Shown here piece after piece: positions 42,765 to 52,578 of a stretch of DNA of 55,134 bases; positions within the stretch are counted from its first letter, which is position 1; every line of letters starts with the position of its first letter. Under the pieces are notes generated by a model. It saw nothing but the letters and a program-made list of their open reading frames with translations. It was not told the DNA's origin and made no database searches. The DNA comes from Bacteroidales bacterium. Lineage in GTDB: Bacteria; Bacteroidota; Bacteroidia; Bacteroidales; UBA932. The position numbers and the translations under genes were made by a program. Location: contig JAFSQE010000006.1 in the NCBI GenBank assembly GCA_017446775.1, positions 1 through 55,134 of the forward strand, given 5' to 3'.

Positions 42765-42841
42765 CCGTTGTGCACTTTTAACAAATTTAACACTTTTTAT
42801 TCAAAAGTCAAAAAAGAGCACCATATTGTTAAAATTGTACA

Positions 42842-42872
42842 CCCCAAAGGGGCGTTTGTGAGTATACTTTTG
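42842..42872 (+). promoter_or_regulatory. Promoter and palindrome before the GH130 operon
   Basis: TACTTTTG -7 box at 42865-42872, 26 bp before ATG 42899, preceded by the palindrome CCCCAAAGGGG at 42842-42852. The palindrome may be part of the regulator's binding site, but no experimental motif supports this. Confidence 0.5.
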
Positions 42873-42898
42873 TGTAAAACTAAACCAAAGAAATCACA

Positions 42899-43945
42899 AT
42901 GGATATCGCAAAACGCAACCCCAACAATCCGCTGCTAAAGCCCGGCGACCTTAAGCCCTGCATAGACGGGATGGAAATAACCTGCCTTCTCAACCCCGGC
43001 GTATTCCGTTTGAACGGCAAGACATGGCTTCTGCTTCGCGTAGCGGAGAGACCTGTACAGAAAGAGGGCGTCATCAGCTTCCCCATATACAATAAGGAGG
43101 GCAAGATCGAGGTGATGAGGTTCTCCAAAGACGATCCCGATCTGGATGCAAGCGACCCCAGGGTAATCGGATACAAAGGGCAGAATTATCTCACCACCCT
43201 ATCTTATCTCCGCCCCGTATGCAGCGACGATGATATCCATTTTTATGAGGATCCGGCTATGCGGCCAATCTTTGGAGAGGGTTTCCAGGAGTCATTCGGT
43301 ATCGAAGACTGCAGGGTTGCCACTATGCAAGACGGATTCTGGCTCACCTTTACCGAGGTCTCTCCGGTGGCCGTCGGCGTAGGCCTTATCCACACCAAAG
43401 ACTTCTCCAAGCTTGATCGCGAAGGGATGATTTTCCCGCCCCACAATAAAGACTGCGCTCTGTTTGAAGAGAAGATCGGCGACAAGTGGTTTGCCTTCCA
43501 CCGTCCCAGCAGCCCCGAACTTGGCGGCAATTACATCTGGATCGCAGAATCTCCCGACCGTATCCACTGGGGCAGGCATATCTGCATAGCAACCACACGT
43601 GCCGGCAAATGGGACAGCGTACGTGTAGGCGCCGGTGCCGCTCCCATCCGTACAGAAGAGGGATGGCTCGAGATCTACCACGGAGCCAACGAGCAGAACC
43701 GCTATTGCCTGGGGGCACTCCTGCTGGATCTGAATGACCCTACACGGGTGATTGCCAGAAGCGAGGAGCCCATCATGGAACCCCTTGCCCCCTACGAGCA
43801 GACAGGTTTCTTTGGAAATGTGGTATTTACCAACGGCTTCTACCGCATTGGCGAAGACACGATACGCATATTCTACGGCGCTTCCGACGAGGTTATCTGC
43901 AGTGCCGAGTTCTCCATCAGACAAATCCTTGACACCCTCCGATAA
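42899..43945 (+). CDS. GH130-family mannoside phosphorylase/hydrolase
   Basis: A 348-residue five-bladed propeller enzyme of family GH130, which cleaves beta-mannosides by phosphorolysis or, in a subgroup, hydrolysis. Motifs include NPNNPLL, LLNPGVFRLNGKTWLLLRV, GIEDCRVATMQDGFWLTFTEVS with the likely acid Asp, FPPHNKDCALFEEKIGDKWFAFHRP and GWLEIYHGA. No signal peptide, so it acts in the cytoplasm, after import. The linkage (beta-1,2 or beta-1,4) and phosphorylase versus hydrolase cannot be decided by eye. First gene of the PUL. Confidence 0.88.
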   Translation: MDIAKRNPNNPLLKPGDLKPCIDGMEITCLLNPGVFRLNGKTWLLLRVAERPVQKEGVISFPIYNKEGKIEVMRFSKDDPDLDASDPRVIGYKGQNYLTTLSYLRPVCSDDDIHFYEDPAMRPIFGEGFQESFGIEDCRVATMQDGFWLTFTEVSPVAVGVGLIHTKDFSKLDREGMIFPPHNKDCALFEEKIGDKWFAFHRPSSPELGGNYIWIAESPDRIHWGRHICIATTRAGKWDSVRVGAGAAPIRTEEGWLEIYHGANEQNRYCLGALLLDLNDPTRVIARSEEPIMEPLAPYEQTGFFGNVVFTNGFYRIGEDTIRIFYGASDEVICSAEFSIRQILDTLR

Positions 43946-43947
43946 CC

Positions 43948-45195
43948 ATGAAAGGCCTCAACGAACTCGCATTTTTCAAATCTCAGTCCAAAGAGATCCG
44001 CACCCTGCTGGTGACAAACCTGCTGTTTGCGATGGTGCTGCCGCTGATTGAGATTTTTGCCGGAGCTTATATCATGCGCAACACCGGCAGCCCCTCCTGG
44101 GTTATTGTATATCAGCTCTGCATGTATATCGGCGTGGTGATGTCCGCTCTGGTGAACGGCCTGCTGCTCAGGTGGTTCAAATCATCCCACCTGTATACCT
44201 TCGGTATCATTATCTCTGCAGTCGCACTTATGGTGATGATGTTTATCCGCACCGTAACCCTGCCGATGCTCTGCGCCACCGGTTTTCTGATTGGCCTGTC
44301 CACCGGCTTTTTCTGGACAAACCGCTATCTGCTCACCCTCTACGCCACAAACGACGATAACCGCAACTACTTCTTCGGGTTCGAATCGTTCTTCTTTTCT
44401 CTCTGGAACATTATTATCCCTCTGGTAGTGGGCGCATTCCTCGCATATATAGACGGCAAGTCGATGTTCGGCATCACCATGAGCGTGAATTCGGGCTACA
44501 GGTTCATCACAATCATGGCCTTTGTAATAGCCATGTGCGCCTGCATCGTCCTTTCCCGCGGACACTTCCGCTCTCCCGAGAGCAAGAATTTCTTCTATCT
44601 CAGATTCCATAGACTCTGGAACAAGCTCCTCTCGCTCGCAGGGCTCAAGGGGATGGTCCAGGGCTTTCTGGTAACAGCTCCCGCCATCCTCATCATGAAA
44701 TTTATCGGCGGCGAAGGGGCATTGGGACTGATCCAGGGCATTGGGGGCGCCCTTACCGCCATCCTGGTCTACATACTTGGCCGCATCGCGAAGCCGAAGG
44801 ATCGCATGAAGATTTTTGGATTCGGCCTGCTGGTTTTCTTTATCGGCACCCTGTTCAACTGCGCAATGTTCTCTGCCAGCGGCGTTATCATATTCATACT
44901 CTGCAAGGTACTCTTCCAGCCCCTGCACGATCTGGCATACCTGCCCACGATGATGAAGACCATCGACGCCGTGTCCAGGATAGAGGGGCGGGACGAATAT
45001 ACATATATAATGAGCCACGAGTTTGGCCTGTTCATGGGGCGTGCGTTCGGCATGGTGCTGTTCATCCTTATGGCCAAGTTGTTCTCTGAGGATATTGCAC
45101 TGCGCTATGCGCTGCTTATTGTGGGCGCGCTGCAGCTGCTCAGCCTCCCTCTTGCACAGAATATCATCAAAGAGATTGACAGCAAAAAAGAATGA
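43948..45195 (+). CDS. MFS sugar transporter
   Basis: A 415-residue inner-membrane protein with about 12 hydrophobic helices, beginning at LLVTNLLFAMVLPLIEIFAGAYIM. It shows an MFS-type loop RWFKSSHLYT between helices 2 and 3. It lies 2 bp after GH130 and overlaps the next gene by 4 bp, so it probably brings the oligosaccharide into the cytoplasm for GH130. The exact substrate is unknown. Confidence 0.83.
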   Translation: MKGLNELAFFKSQSKEIRTLLVTNLLFAMVLPLIEIFAGAYIMRNTGSPSWVIVYQLCMYIGVVMSALVNGLLLRWFKSSHLYTFGIIISAVALMVMMFIRTVTLPMLCATGFLIGLSTGFFWTNRYLLTLYATNDDNRNYFFGFESFFFSLWNIIIPLVVGAFLAYIDGKSMFGITMSVNSGYRFITIMAFVIAMCACIVLSRGHFRSPESKNFFYLRFHRLWNKLLSLAGLKGMVQGFLVTAPAILIMKFIGGEGALGLIQGIGGALTAILVYILGRIAKPKDRMKIFGFGLLVFFIGTLFNCAMFSASGVIIFILCKVLFQPLHDLAYLPTMMKTIDAVSRIEGRDEYTYIMSHEFGLFMGRAFGMVLFILMAKLFSEDIALRYALLIVGALQLLSLPLAQNIIKEIDSKKE

Positions 45196-46934
45196 GAAAG
45201 TATCTGACCATATTATCTTTTGCTTGCCTTCTGCTTTGCGCCTGCACTGCGGATGCCGGATACGGCGATGCGGTAGAGCAGGTCAGCATACCCAAGGTAG
45301 AGACGATGGCGGCCATACCACAGCCCTACAAGATGCTGGACTGGCACCAGAAAGCTCTCGATTTTGACGCATACGCGTTTGATTTTGACAGCAAGCTTCC
45401 TGCAGGCCCCGTTATATGGCTGGACAGCGCCGGCCGCAACATCCCGCAGGTGACCTTTGGCCTGTATACCGCAATGAAGGATGCCCGCCAGGGTCTGGAA
45501 AACAACAACGGCGAATTTCACGAGAGCCTCAACATACTGCATGCCCTGATCGGTGCCGGTCTGAACGGCATAGACAAGCGCAGCCAGAACGGCTTCAACT
45601 TTGTGAAGATGAGCCAGAACTATTTCAATACAGATAACGGCTGGAATATCGTGATGAACAACACCTGCCCGGAAGTTGCACTTCTTGGCGGCGGCTACGG
45701 TCGCGACTGGTGGTACGATGTTTATCCCAACATCCTGTTCTATGCCATGAGCGAGATATTCCCCGGAGTTGACGGTGCCGACGATATCATGCGCACCGTG
45801 GCAGAGCAGTTTGCCCGTGCCGACGAGGTGCTGGACGGCAACTACGACTTCACATATTTCGACTATGCCCGGATGAAGGGTTGCAACAACTGGATTCCCA
45901 AGCAGCAGGACGCAGCCGGCGGCCATGCGTGGGTGCTTTACAGTGCATACTGCAAGTTTGGCGACGAGCGCTACCTGCAGCGCGCCAAAAGCGCCATGGC
46001 TGCCCTGGATTCCCAGACAGAGAGCCGGTTTTATGAAATCCTGCTCCCTATGGGGATCTACACCGCAGCCCGTCTCAATGCAGAGCAAGGGTGCTGCTAC
46101 GATACCGCCAGGATGCTCGACTGGGTATTCGAAGGGTGCAAGGCGGCCGATGGACGTACAGGTTGGGGCATCACCGCAGGGCAGTGGGGCGATTATGAGA
46201 TCAGCGGCCTGCAGGGGAGCCTGACCGACAACGGCGGCTTCGCCTTCCTGATGAATTCGATAGACGTGACCTGGCCATTTGTGCCGATGGTAAAATACGA
46301 GCCCAAATATGCCCGTTCGATTGGGCGCTGGGCGCTGAACGTGGCCAACAACTGCCGCCTGTTCTTCCCCGACCAGCTGCCCGACTCCCTCCAGTGCCTG
46401 CCCGGGATGCAGGACTACACCAAGTCCATTGTCGCGTATGAAGGGCTGCGGTACGAAGACAAGATATTCGATGCTGAACTCCATGCCGGCAAACACCCCA
46501 TCGCCCTTGGCGACGGCCCCCTGTGGAACGAGAAAAATCCTCGCGAGAGCATGTTCAGCCTCTACAGTACATCGGCCGTGGGCATTCTTGGTGCGATTGT
46601 CAAGACCACCGATGTCGAAGGGATTCTCCGCCTGGACTGCAACGCCACCGACTTTTATGCAAGCAAGCCCTTCCCCGTTTACCTTATGTACAACCCCTAC
46701 GATACTGCAAAGAAGGTGACATATACGGTAAGTGGACAAAAGGCCGACCTGTTTGACATAGTTTCCCGCAGGTATCTTGCTCGCGGTGTAAAAAACTCCG
46801 CAAAGATAACCCTCCCGGCAGACGCTTCTGTGATAATAGTCGAACTGCCCGCAGGTGCAGCCATCGAGACCGCTTCAGACGGCACTTTATCAGTCAATAA
46901 TAATATCATAGCATATCATGAAAAGGTTTGTTAG
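45192..46934 (+). CDS. Uncharacterised PUL lipoprotein, six-hairpin-like, paralog 1
   Basis: A 580-residue protein. The signal peptide ends in LLCAC, so it is a lipoprotein. I do not recognise the family. The body looks like an alpha-helical toroid: repeated tryptophan- and histidine-rich helices such as GGHAWVLYSAYCKFGDERYLQRAKSAM, SRFYEILLPMGIYTAARLNA and GWGITAGQWGDYEISGLQGSL, and then a small beta domain (about 490-560). That resembles (alpha/alpha)6 glycosidases. It is about 40 percent similar by eye to the gene at 52579, sharing KMLDWxQKALDxDAY, DWWY and NPxESMFSLYST. It may be the surface or periplasmic glycosidase or binding protein of this PUL. It overlaps susC by 17 bp. Confidence 0.62.
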   Translation: MRKYLTILSFACLLLCACTADAGYGDAVEQVSIPKVETMAAIPQPYKMLDWHQKALDFDAYAFDFDSKLPAGPVIWLDSAGRNIPQVTFGLYTAMKDARQGLENNNGEFHESLNILHALIGAGLNGIDKRSQNGFNFVKMSQNYFNTDNGWNIVMNNTCPEVALLGGGYGRDWWYDVYPNILFYAMSEIFPGVDGADDIMRTVAEQFARADEVLDGNYDFTYFDYARMKGCNNWIPKQQDAAGGHAWVLYSAYCKFGDERYLQRAKSAMAALDSQTESRFYEILLPMGIYTAARLNAEQGCCYDTARMLDWVFEGCKAADGRTGWGITAGQWGDYEISGLQGSLTDNGGFAFLMNSIDVTWPFVPMVKYEPKYARSIGRWALNVANNCRLFFPDQLPDSLQCLPGMQDYTKSIVAYEGLRYEDKIFDAELHAGKHPIALGDGPLWNEKNPRESMFSLYSTSAVGILGAIVKTTDVEGILRLDCNATDFYASKPFPVYLMYNPYDTAKKVTYTVSGQKADLFDIVSRRYLARGVKNSAKITLPADASVIIVELPAGAAIETASDGTLSVNNNIIAYHEKVC

Positions 46935-49900
46935 TTTAATGGTCCTCTGTATGATGCCGCTGGCATTGCTGGCGCAGCATACAGTGAGCGGAACCGTGAC
47001 CGAAGAGGGTAACGGCGCTCCGCTGGTTGGCGTTGGGGTTCTGGTGGCCGGCACCAATACCGGTACCACCACCGACCTCGACGGCAATTACTCTGTCAAT
47101 GTGCCCGCTAACGGCACGTTGAGCTTCGAGTACATCGGCTTCACAACGGTTACCGTTGCCGTAGACGGCCAGAGCACCATAAACGTCCAGATGAAGGAGG
47201 ACACCTTCTTCCTGGACGAGGTCGTAGTGGTCGGATACTCCGTAATGAAACGCCGCGATGTGCTGGGTGCAGTGAGCAAGGTAGACGGCAAGGAACTCGC
47301 CAAGCTCCCCACCTCCTCCGTACAGCAATCCATGCAGGGACGCATCGCCGGTGTCAACGTCACTTCAGAAACCGGTGCTCCGGGTGCAGGTATCTCGGTC
47401 CGCGTCCGCGGTACGGGTTCCATCTCTTCCAGCAACGAACCGCTCTATATTGTAGACGGTATTCCGGTAGAAGGTGCGCTTAACACACTGGCAGCCAGCG
47501 ATATTGAAGAGATATCGGTGCTTAAGGATGCTTCCTCTGCCGCCATCTACGGCTCCCGTGCCACCAACGGCGTGGTGCTCATCACCACCAAGAGTGGCAA
47601 GGAGGGCGACGCCAAGGTATCCTACAACATGCAGGCGGGCATACAGATGCACGGCTACCTGCCACAGATGACAAATACAGAGCAGTACATCAGCCTTTAC
47701 AACGAGGCGACCGTCGCCGACAATGCTGCATCGGCAATCCAGCGCCGCCTGATCGAGGGGGACCTGCTTAAGGATTTCCCCAACGTAAACCATCTGGAGG
47801 AGATTTTCCGCGTGGCTCCCATCCATCAGCACGAACTCTCCGTGAGCGGCGGGAACAACAAGACTCAGTACCTTGTATCGGCATCTTACTTTGACCAGGA
47901 GGGTATCATCCGCCACTCCAACTACAACCGCGCCAACATCCGTTCCAGCGTCACCTCGCAGGTAAAAGATTGGCTCAAGGTGAGCATGAACGTAAACGGC
48001 TCGCTCTCCAACAACCGCCTTCTGGCAAGTTCTGGCGACGGCTACAACAACGACCAGGGCGGTTCTGTGGTGCGCTACGCACTGTTCCGCAACCCCGCCA
48101 TCCCCGTTTATGACGACAACGGCAATTATGTCGATTCCCCCGGAGAATATTACGGCGACGCCCTCTACAACTCGTTCTTTGGCAACGGCTACAGCCCCGA
48201 AGGGTTGGCAGAGTACACCGACCGCACCAACAAGACCAAGACCCTGCTTGTCAGCGGCAACATTCTGGTGAACTTTACCAAGGACATTTTCTGGAAGACC
48301 ACTATGGGTCTGGACTACCGCGTGAACGATTTCAGGCTCTTCAACCGCACCTGGGGTACGGACAACCGCATCAACGCCACCAACGGCCTGACCTATCGCA
48401 CCAACGAGAATCTCAACTGGACCGTCAACACCACATTTAACCATAACATAGAGGCCGGCAGCCACCATATCAACTATCTGGTGGGTGCAGAGGCCATCAA
48501 GAACCACGAATACGTCATCGCTTCCAGCAACGAGAAGTTCTCCAGCAACGATCCCGCCCTGCTTTACATCGGCCTGGGAGAGGGGGCGCTGAACTCCAGC
48601 AACGGAGAGAGCGGCTCTGCCCTCCTCTCTTTCTTTGCCAACGTCAACTATAACTACGAGGGCCGGTTCTACGCCTCAGCAATCATCCGCCGCGACGGTT
48701 CTTCCCGTTTCAGCAAGGGCAACCGCTGGGGCACTTTCTACTCTGGCTCCGCAGGTTGGAATCTTGACCAGGAAGCATTCCTGAAAGATGTCAACTGGTT
48801 GGAGAAACTTAAGCTGCGTGTCGGCTACGGTGCCATCGGCAACCAGAACATCGGCCTTTATGCATATTCCGACCGCTATTCCGGAAAATACTATTACGCC
48901 ATCGGCGGAGGTGCTTCAGACGGCTATGCACAGACCAGCCTGGGCAACGACAATCTGCGCTGGGAGACCTCCCACCAGATCAATGCCGGTATTGACTGGG
49001 AGATACTGAAGGGCAGCCTGGGCGGCTCCGTTGACTGGTACTACAAGGTCACCGACGGAATGCTGGTGCAGGAGTCGCTCCCTACCTCTGTAGGTTACAG
49101 CGCAGCTCCCTGGATCAACAACGGCAGCGTGCTCAATACCGGTGTCGACGTTGAAGTCTACTACCGCAAGCAGTACAAGGATTGGGGCTTTGACGTCACC
49201 CTGAACGGCGGCTATCTCCACAACGAGGTGCTGAGCCTGGAGAGTCCGATGTACGGTGGTCTTGTGAACGACGGCGTATATGCCACCCGTACAGAGGTCG
49301 GCCAGCCTATCGGATCGTTCTACATGTACCAGATGGACGGCATCTTCCAGAACGAAACTGAGATCCTGCTGAGTGCATACCAGGGCAGCGGTGTCAAGCC
49401 CGGTGACGTGCGATATGCCGATATCAGCGGTCCGGAAGGCGAACCTGACGGCGTGATTGACAGCTACGACCGCACCTTCGTGGGCAGTGCAATCCCCAAA
49501 TTCACCACCGGATTGAACATCGGTGCCAACTGGAAAAACCTGGACTTCTCCATGTTCTTCCAGGGCGCTTTCGGACAGAAGATATATGTCCAGTATCTCA
49601 ATGACTCAGAGGGCTTCTACCGTGGATTCCCCACTACCCTGCGCTACTACAACGAGCACTGGACAGAACAGAACCCCTCCAACACCCAGCCCCGCGCCAT
49701 CTGGAACGGAAGCAACAACCGCAAGGTATCCACCCGTTTCCTTGAAGACGGCTCTTATCTCCGCCTTAAGAACATCCAGCTTGGATACACCATTCCGAAT
49801 GCAGAGAAGCTGCACATCTCTTCGCTTAGATTCTACCTGGCAGCTACCAACCTGCTGACCTTTACCAAATACACCGGTCTCGATCCCGAAATGACCGTGA

Positions 49901-50001
49901 ATGCCAACTCCACCGGAGAGGGCGACCGCGCCAACGGTATCGACTGGGGCAACTATCCCGTTGCAAAGAGCATTACATTAGGACTGAACCTCACATTCTA
50001 A
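46918..50001 (+). CDS. SusC-like TonB-dependent outer-membrane transporter
   Basis: Imports oligosaccharide across the outer membrane with its SusD partner. In 1027 residues: signal peptide (MKRFVSLMVLCMMPLALLAQ), a carboxypeptidase D-like regulatory domain (about 22-100, SGTVTEEGNGAPLVGVGVLVAGTNTGTTTD pattern), plug (about 105-220, SVQQSMQGRIAGVNV and VRVRGTGSISSSNEPLYIVDG, then EEISVLKDASSAAIYGSRATNGVVLITTK), then a 22-strand barrel ending in LGLNLTF. The SusC signature and adjacent SusD are diagnostic. Its own start overlaps the previous stop. Confidence 0.96.
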   Translation: MKRFVSLMVLCMMPLALLAQHTVSGTVTEEGNGAPLVGVGVLVAGTNTGTTTDLDGNYSVNVPANGTLSFEYIGFTTVTVAVDGQSTINVQMKEDTFFLDEVVVVGYSVMKRRDVLGAVSKVDGKELAKLPTSSVQQSMQGRIAGVNVTSETGAPGAGISVRVRGTGSISSSNEPLYIVDGIPVEGALNTLAASDIEEISVLKDASSAAIYGSRATNGVVLITTKSGKEGDAKVSYNMQAGIQMHGYLPQMTNTEQYISLYNEATVADNAASAIQRRLIEGDLLKDFPNVNHLEEIFRVAPIHQHELSVSGGNNKTQYLVSASYFDQEGIIRHSNYNRANIRSSVTSQVKDWLKVSMNVNGSLSNNRLLASSGDGYNNDQGGSVVRYALFRNPAIPVYDDNGNYVDSPGEYYGDALYNSFFGNGYSPEGLAEYTDRTNKTKTLLVSGNILVNFTKDIFWKTTMGLDYRVNDFRLFNRTWGTDNRINATNGLTYRTNENLNWTVNTTFNHNIEAGSHHINYLVGAEAIKNHEYVIASSNEKFSSNDPALLYIGLGEGALNSSNGESGSALLSFFANVNYNYEGRFYASAIIRRDGSSRFSKGNRWGTFYSGSAGWNLDQEAFLKDVNWLEKLKLRVGYGAIGNQNIGLYAYSDRYSGKYYYAIGGGASDGYAQTSLGNDNLRWETSHQINAGIDWEILKGSLGGSVDWYYKVTDGMLVQESLPTSVGYSAAPWINNGSVLNTGVDVEVYYRKQYKDWGFDVTLNGGYLHNEVLSLESPMYGGLVNDGVYATRTEVGQPIGSFYMYQMDGIFQNETEILLSAYQGSGVKPGDVRYADISGPEGEPDGVIDSYDRTFVGSAIPKFTTGLNIGANWKNLDFSMFFQGAFGQKIYVQYLNDSEGFYRGFPTTLRYYNEHWTEQNPSNTQPRAIWNGSNNRKVSTRFLEDGSYLRLKNIQLGYTIPNAEKLHISSLRFYLAATNLLTFTKYTGLDPEMTVNANSTGEGDRANGIDWGNYPVAKSITLGLNLTF

Positions 50002-50005
50002 GACA

Positions 50006-51418
50006 ATGAAGACCATTAAGATAATACTCATTGCAGCCGCTGCCTTCGCGGCAGTATCCTGCGAATCGTTCCTGGACGAGGAACTCAAGGGGAGCTACTC
50101 CTCCGAGAATTACTACACCTCCGCCAGCAAGGCAGAGATGGCCGTGAATGCGGTATACAACTCGCTCTACAACAATCAGCTCTGGGTCTTCGGCGACGTG
50201 GCGTCCGACGATTCTGTAAAGGGAGGCGACGACGGCGACCAGCCCCAGCTGCTGGAAATTGACGATTTCACCGCCACCGACGACAACGGTACCGTTGCCA
50301 CTTTCTGGCAGGACACCTACGAGACAATCAACCGCGCCAACAACGCGATTGCCGGCATTGCCAACATGGATATCGACGATGCCCTAAAGGCTCGCCTGAT
50401 TGGTGAGGCAAAGTTCCTGCGCGCATACTCCTACTTCAATCTGGTGAACATATTCGGCGAGGTCCCCCTGAAGCTCAAGCCCCAGAACACCTCCGACGCC
50501 ATCCATGTGGGGCCGTCGACTATCGATGCAATCTACACACAGATCGACACTGACCTGACTGAGGCAGCAGAAGGGCTGACCAATGTCAAGAACGGACGCG
50601 CAAACAAGGCTGCCGCATTTGCGCTGCTGGCCAAGAGCAAGCTTTTCCAGCAGAAGTGGGGCGAAGCCCTTACCGCCATCGAAGAGTTCGAGAAGGTCGG
50701 TGCTGGCTATTCCCTCGAGCCCGTCTATTCTGACCTGTTCAAGACAGGCGGCGAGAACAGCAGCGAATCGATCTTTGCAATCCGCTACGTTAACAATACC
50801 ACCGCCTCCAGGGGGAACAACCTTAACGTATGGTTCTCTCCCTTTGTAGAGGAGATGGGATACCACTTTAACCAGCCCACCCAGTCTTTTGTGGACTGCT
50901 TTGACGAACAGACCACCGATGGCAAGGTTGACCCCCGTCTGGACGCATCCATAGGCCGCGACGGCCAGCCCTGGTTCAACGGCACCACCTTTGAGCAGGC
51001 ATGGGGCAATGTGACCGGCTATCTGGTGAAGAAGTACGACGAAGATAAGATAGAAGGCGTCGCTAAGAGCCAGTGCGTCATCCCCCAGCACAGGATCCGC
51101 TATGCAGAGGTGCTGCTGATAAAGGCCGAGGCCATGAATGAAAGCAACACACCTGGCGCTGCCAACCCTCTGGACCAGGTACGGGACCGTGCAAATCTGG
51201 CACCCACCTCAGCTTCAGGCAAGAGCGACCTGCGTGAAGCAATCCGCAAGGAACGCCGCCGCGAACTGGGCTTTGAGTTCCACCGTTTCTTTGACGTGAT
51301 GCGCTATGGCAGGGAATATGCCGTAGACGCTCTCGGAAGCAACGCATGGGGCGATGGCCGCTACTACTTCCCCATCCCGCAGGGAGAAAAGGACGCCAAC
51401 GGAGCATACAAAAACTAA
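50006..51418 (+). CDS. SusD-like glycan-binding lipoprotein
   Basis: Surface lipoprotein (470 residues) that caps SusC. Signal peptide ends AAVSC, followed by the characteristic FLDEELKGSYSSENYYTSASKAEMAVNAVYNSLY, then TPR-like helices and EAKFLRAYSYFNLVNIFGEVPL. The C-terminal region holds YAEVLLIKAEAMNES, the RERRRELGFEFHRFFDVMR box and a FPIPQGEKD tail typical of the SusD/RagB family. Four base pairs after susC. Confidence 0.96.
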   Translation: MKTIKIILIAAAAFAAVSCESFLDEELKGSYSSENYYTSASKAEMAVNAVYNSLYNNQLWVFGDVASDDSVKGGDDGDQPQLLEIDDFTATDDNGTVATFWQDTYETINRANNAIAGIANMDIDDALKARLIGEAKFLRAYSYFNLVNIFGEVPLKLKPQNTSDAIHVGPSTIDAIYTQIDTDLTEAAEGLTNVKNGRANKAAAFALLAKSKLFQQKWGEALTAIEEFEKVGAGYSLEPVYSDLFKTGGENSSESIFAIRYVNNTTASRGNNLNVWFSPFVEEMGYHFNQPTQSFVDCFDEQTTDGKVDPRLDASIGRDGQPWFNGTTFEQAWGNVTGYLVKKYDEDKIEGVAKSQCVIPQHRIRYAEVLLIKAEAMNESNTPGAANPLDQVRDRANLAPTSASGKSDLREAIRKERRRELGFEFHRFFDVMRYGREYAVDALGSNAWGDGRYYFPIPQGEKDANGAYKN

Positions 51419-51467
51419 TATACATCATATCATCTATTATCAACCTATTTATTAATCAATCAACAAA

Positions 51468-52514
51468 ATGAAAAAAGTATTATTACTTGCTCTTGCAGTT
51501 ATCTCGCTCACATTTGCGAGCTGCGACCCCGAGAACGACAAGACAGACCTCGATCTGACCGAGATCAACGCCCTCATCGCAGAGTGCCAGACCCTGGCAT
51601 CGGCTGCTACCACCGCAACCTATCCCCAGGATGCAATCGACGCTTTCAACAAGGCTATCACTGACATCAATGCAGCCGTTAAGGAAGCTACTGCGCAGAC
51701 CGCAATCACCAGCCTCGTTACCCGCCTCCAGGATGCACTGAACACCTTCAAGGCATCTGCAGTTGACGCAATCAAGGCCGATGACGTTATCTTTGCACTG
51801 AGCTTTGACGAAGGCACCGGCACCGAGCTCAAAACCACCGGTAAGTACACCTGGACCGCTAAACTCCAGAAGGGTGCAGAAGAGCTGTTCCCCGGCACCA
51901 AGCTCCCCGAATTCGTAGACGGTAAGGTTGGCAAGGCTATGCACTTTGCAGATGCTTCCCACCTCTCTATCGCTGACTATGTTCCCGCTGCAGTTACCGG
52001 CATCGGTGCTTTCTCCATCTCCTGCTGGGTTAAGCCCGACGAGCTTCGCGCTTCCAACTACATCGTTTCCCTGAACAGCTGGCACGTTTGGAAATTCCAG
52101 ACCCAGGACGGTGGCAAGCCTTTCCTGACACTGGCAACCGACAAGGGTATCACCGATATGGACAATGAGACCGACGGCAGCGTAGAGGTTGGCAAATGGT
52201 CACACCTGGTAGTTGCATGGAGCAACGAGACCGGCGACATCAACATGTACGTAAACGGCCAGCTCACCAAGACCTGGGAAGGTACCGCTCACGGTGGCAA
52301 CCACGGCCCTGGCGCCAAGATCGCCGCTGTAGAGGGTGAGAACGTTGAGATCGCCATCGGTTCCGACGAAACCATCAACATGAAACGTGGCGCCGACAAT
52401 GCAGAGATCGCTGCATGGGATGCATATTTCCACGGCACCATCGACGAGCTTGCAGTTTACAGCGTAGCCCTCAGCCAGGGCCAGGTAAGCAAGCTGTACA
52501 ACGACCAGAAATAA
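51468..52514 (+). CDS. SusE-position lipoprotein with LamG/concanavalin-like domain
   Basis: A 348-residue lipoprotein with signal ending TFASC. Residues about 28-100 are an alanine-rich helical FIVAR-like stalk, and residues about 105-345 are a LamG/concanavalin-like beta-sandwich (VGKAMHFADASHLSIADYV, GAFSISCWVKPDE, WSHLVVAWSNETGDINMYVNGQL, FHGTIDELAVYSVALS). Such proteins downstream of SusD usually bind glycan at the cell surface. It is followed by a strong terminator. Confidence 0.87.
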   Translation: MKKVLLLALAVISLTFASCDPENDKTDLDLTEINALIAECQTLASAATTATYPQDAIDAFNKAITDINAAVKEATAQTAITSLVTRLQDALNTFKASAVDAIKADDVIFALSFDEGTGTELKTTGKYTWTAKLQKGAEELFPGTKLPEFVDGKVGKAMHFADASHLSIADYVPAAVTGIGAFSISCWVKPDELRASNYIVSLNSWHVWKFQTQDGGKPFLTLATDKGITDMDNETDGSVEVGKWSHLVVAWSNETGDINMYVNGQLTKTWEGTAHGGNHGPGAKIAAVEGENVEIAIGSDETINMKRGADNAEIAAWDAYFHGTIDELAVYSVALSQGQVSKLYNDQK

Positions 52515-52527
52515 TCTTACCATTTTC

Positions 52528-52565
52528 AAGCAGGTGGCGGGAAGCAATCCGCCGCCTGCTTTTTA
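52528..52565 (+). terminator. Terminator after the LamG gene
   Basis: AAGCAGGTGGCGG / CCGCCGCCTGCTT, a 13-bp stem with one G-T pair and an 8-base loop, followed by TTTT. It lies inside the PUL, so the last lipoprotein gene may be expressed at a lower level or by read-through. Confidence 0.88.
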
Positions 52566-52578
52566 ATCTTTTTTCGTT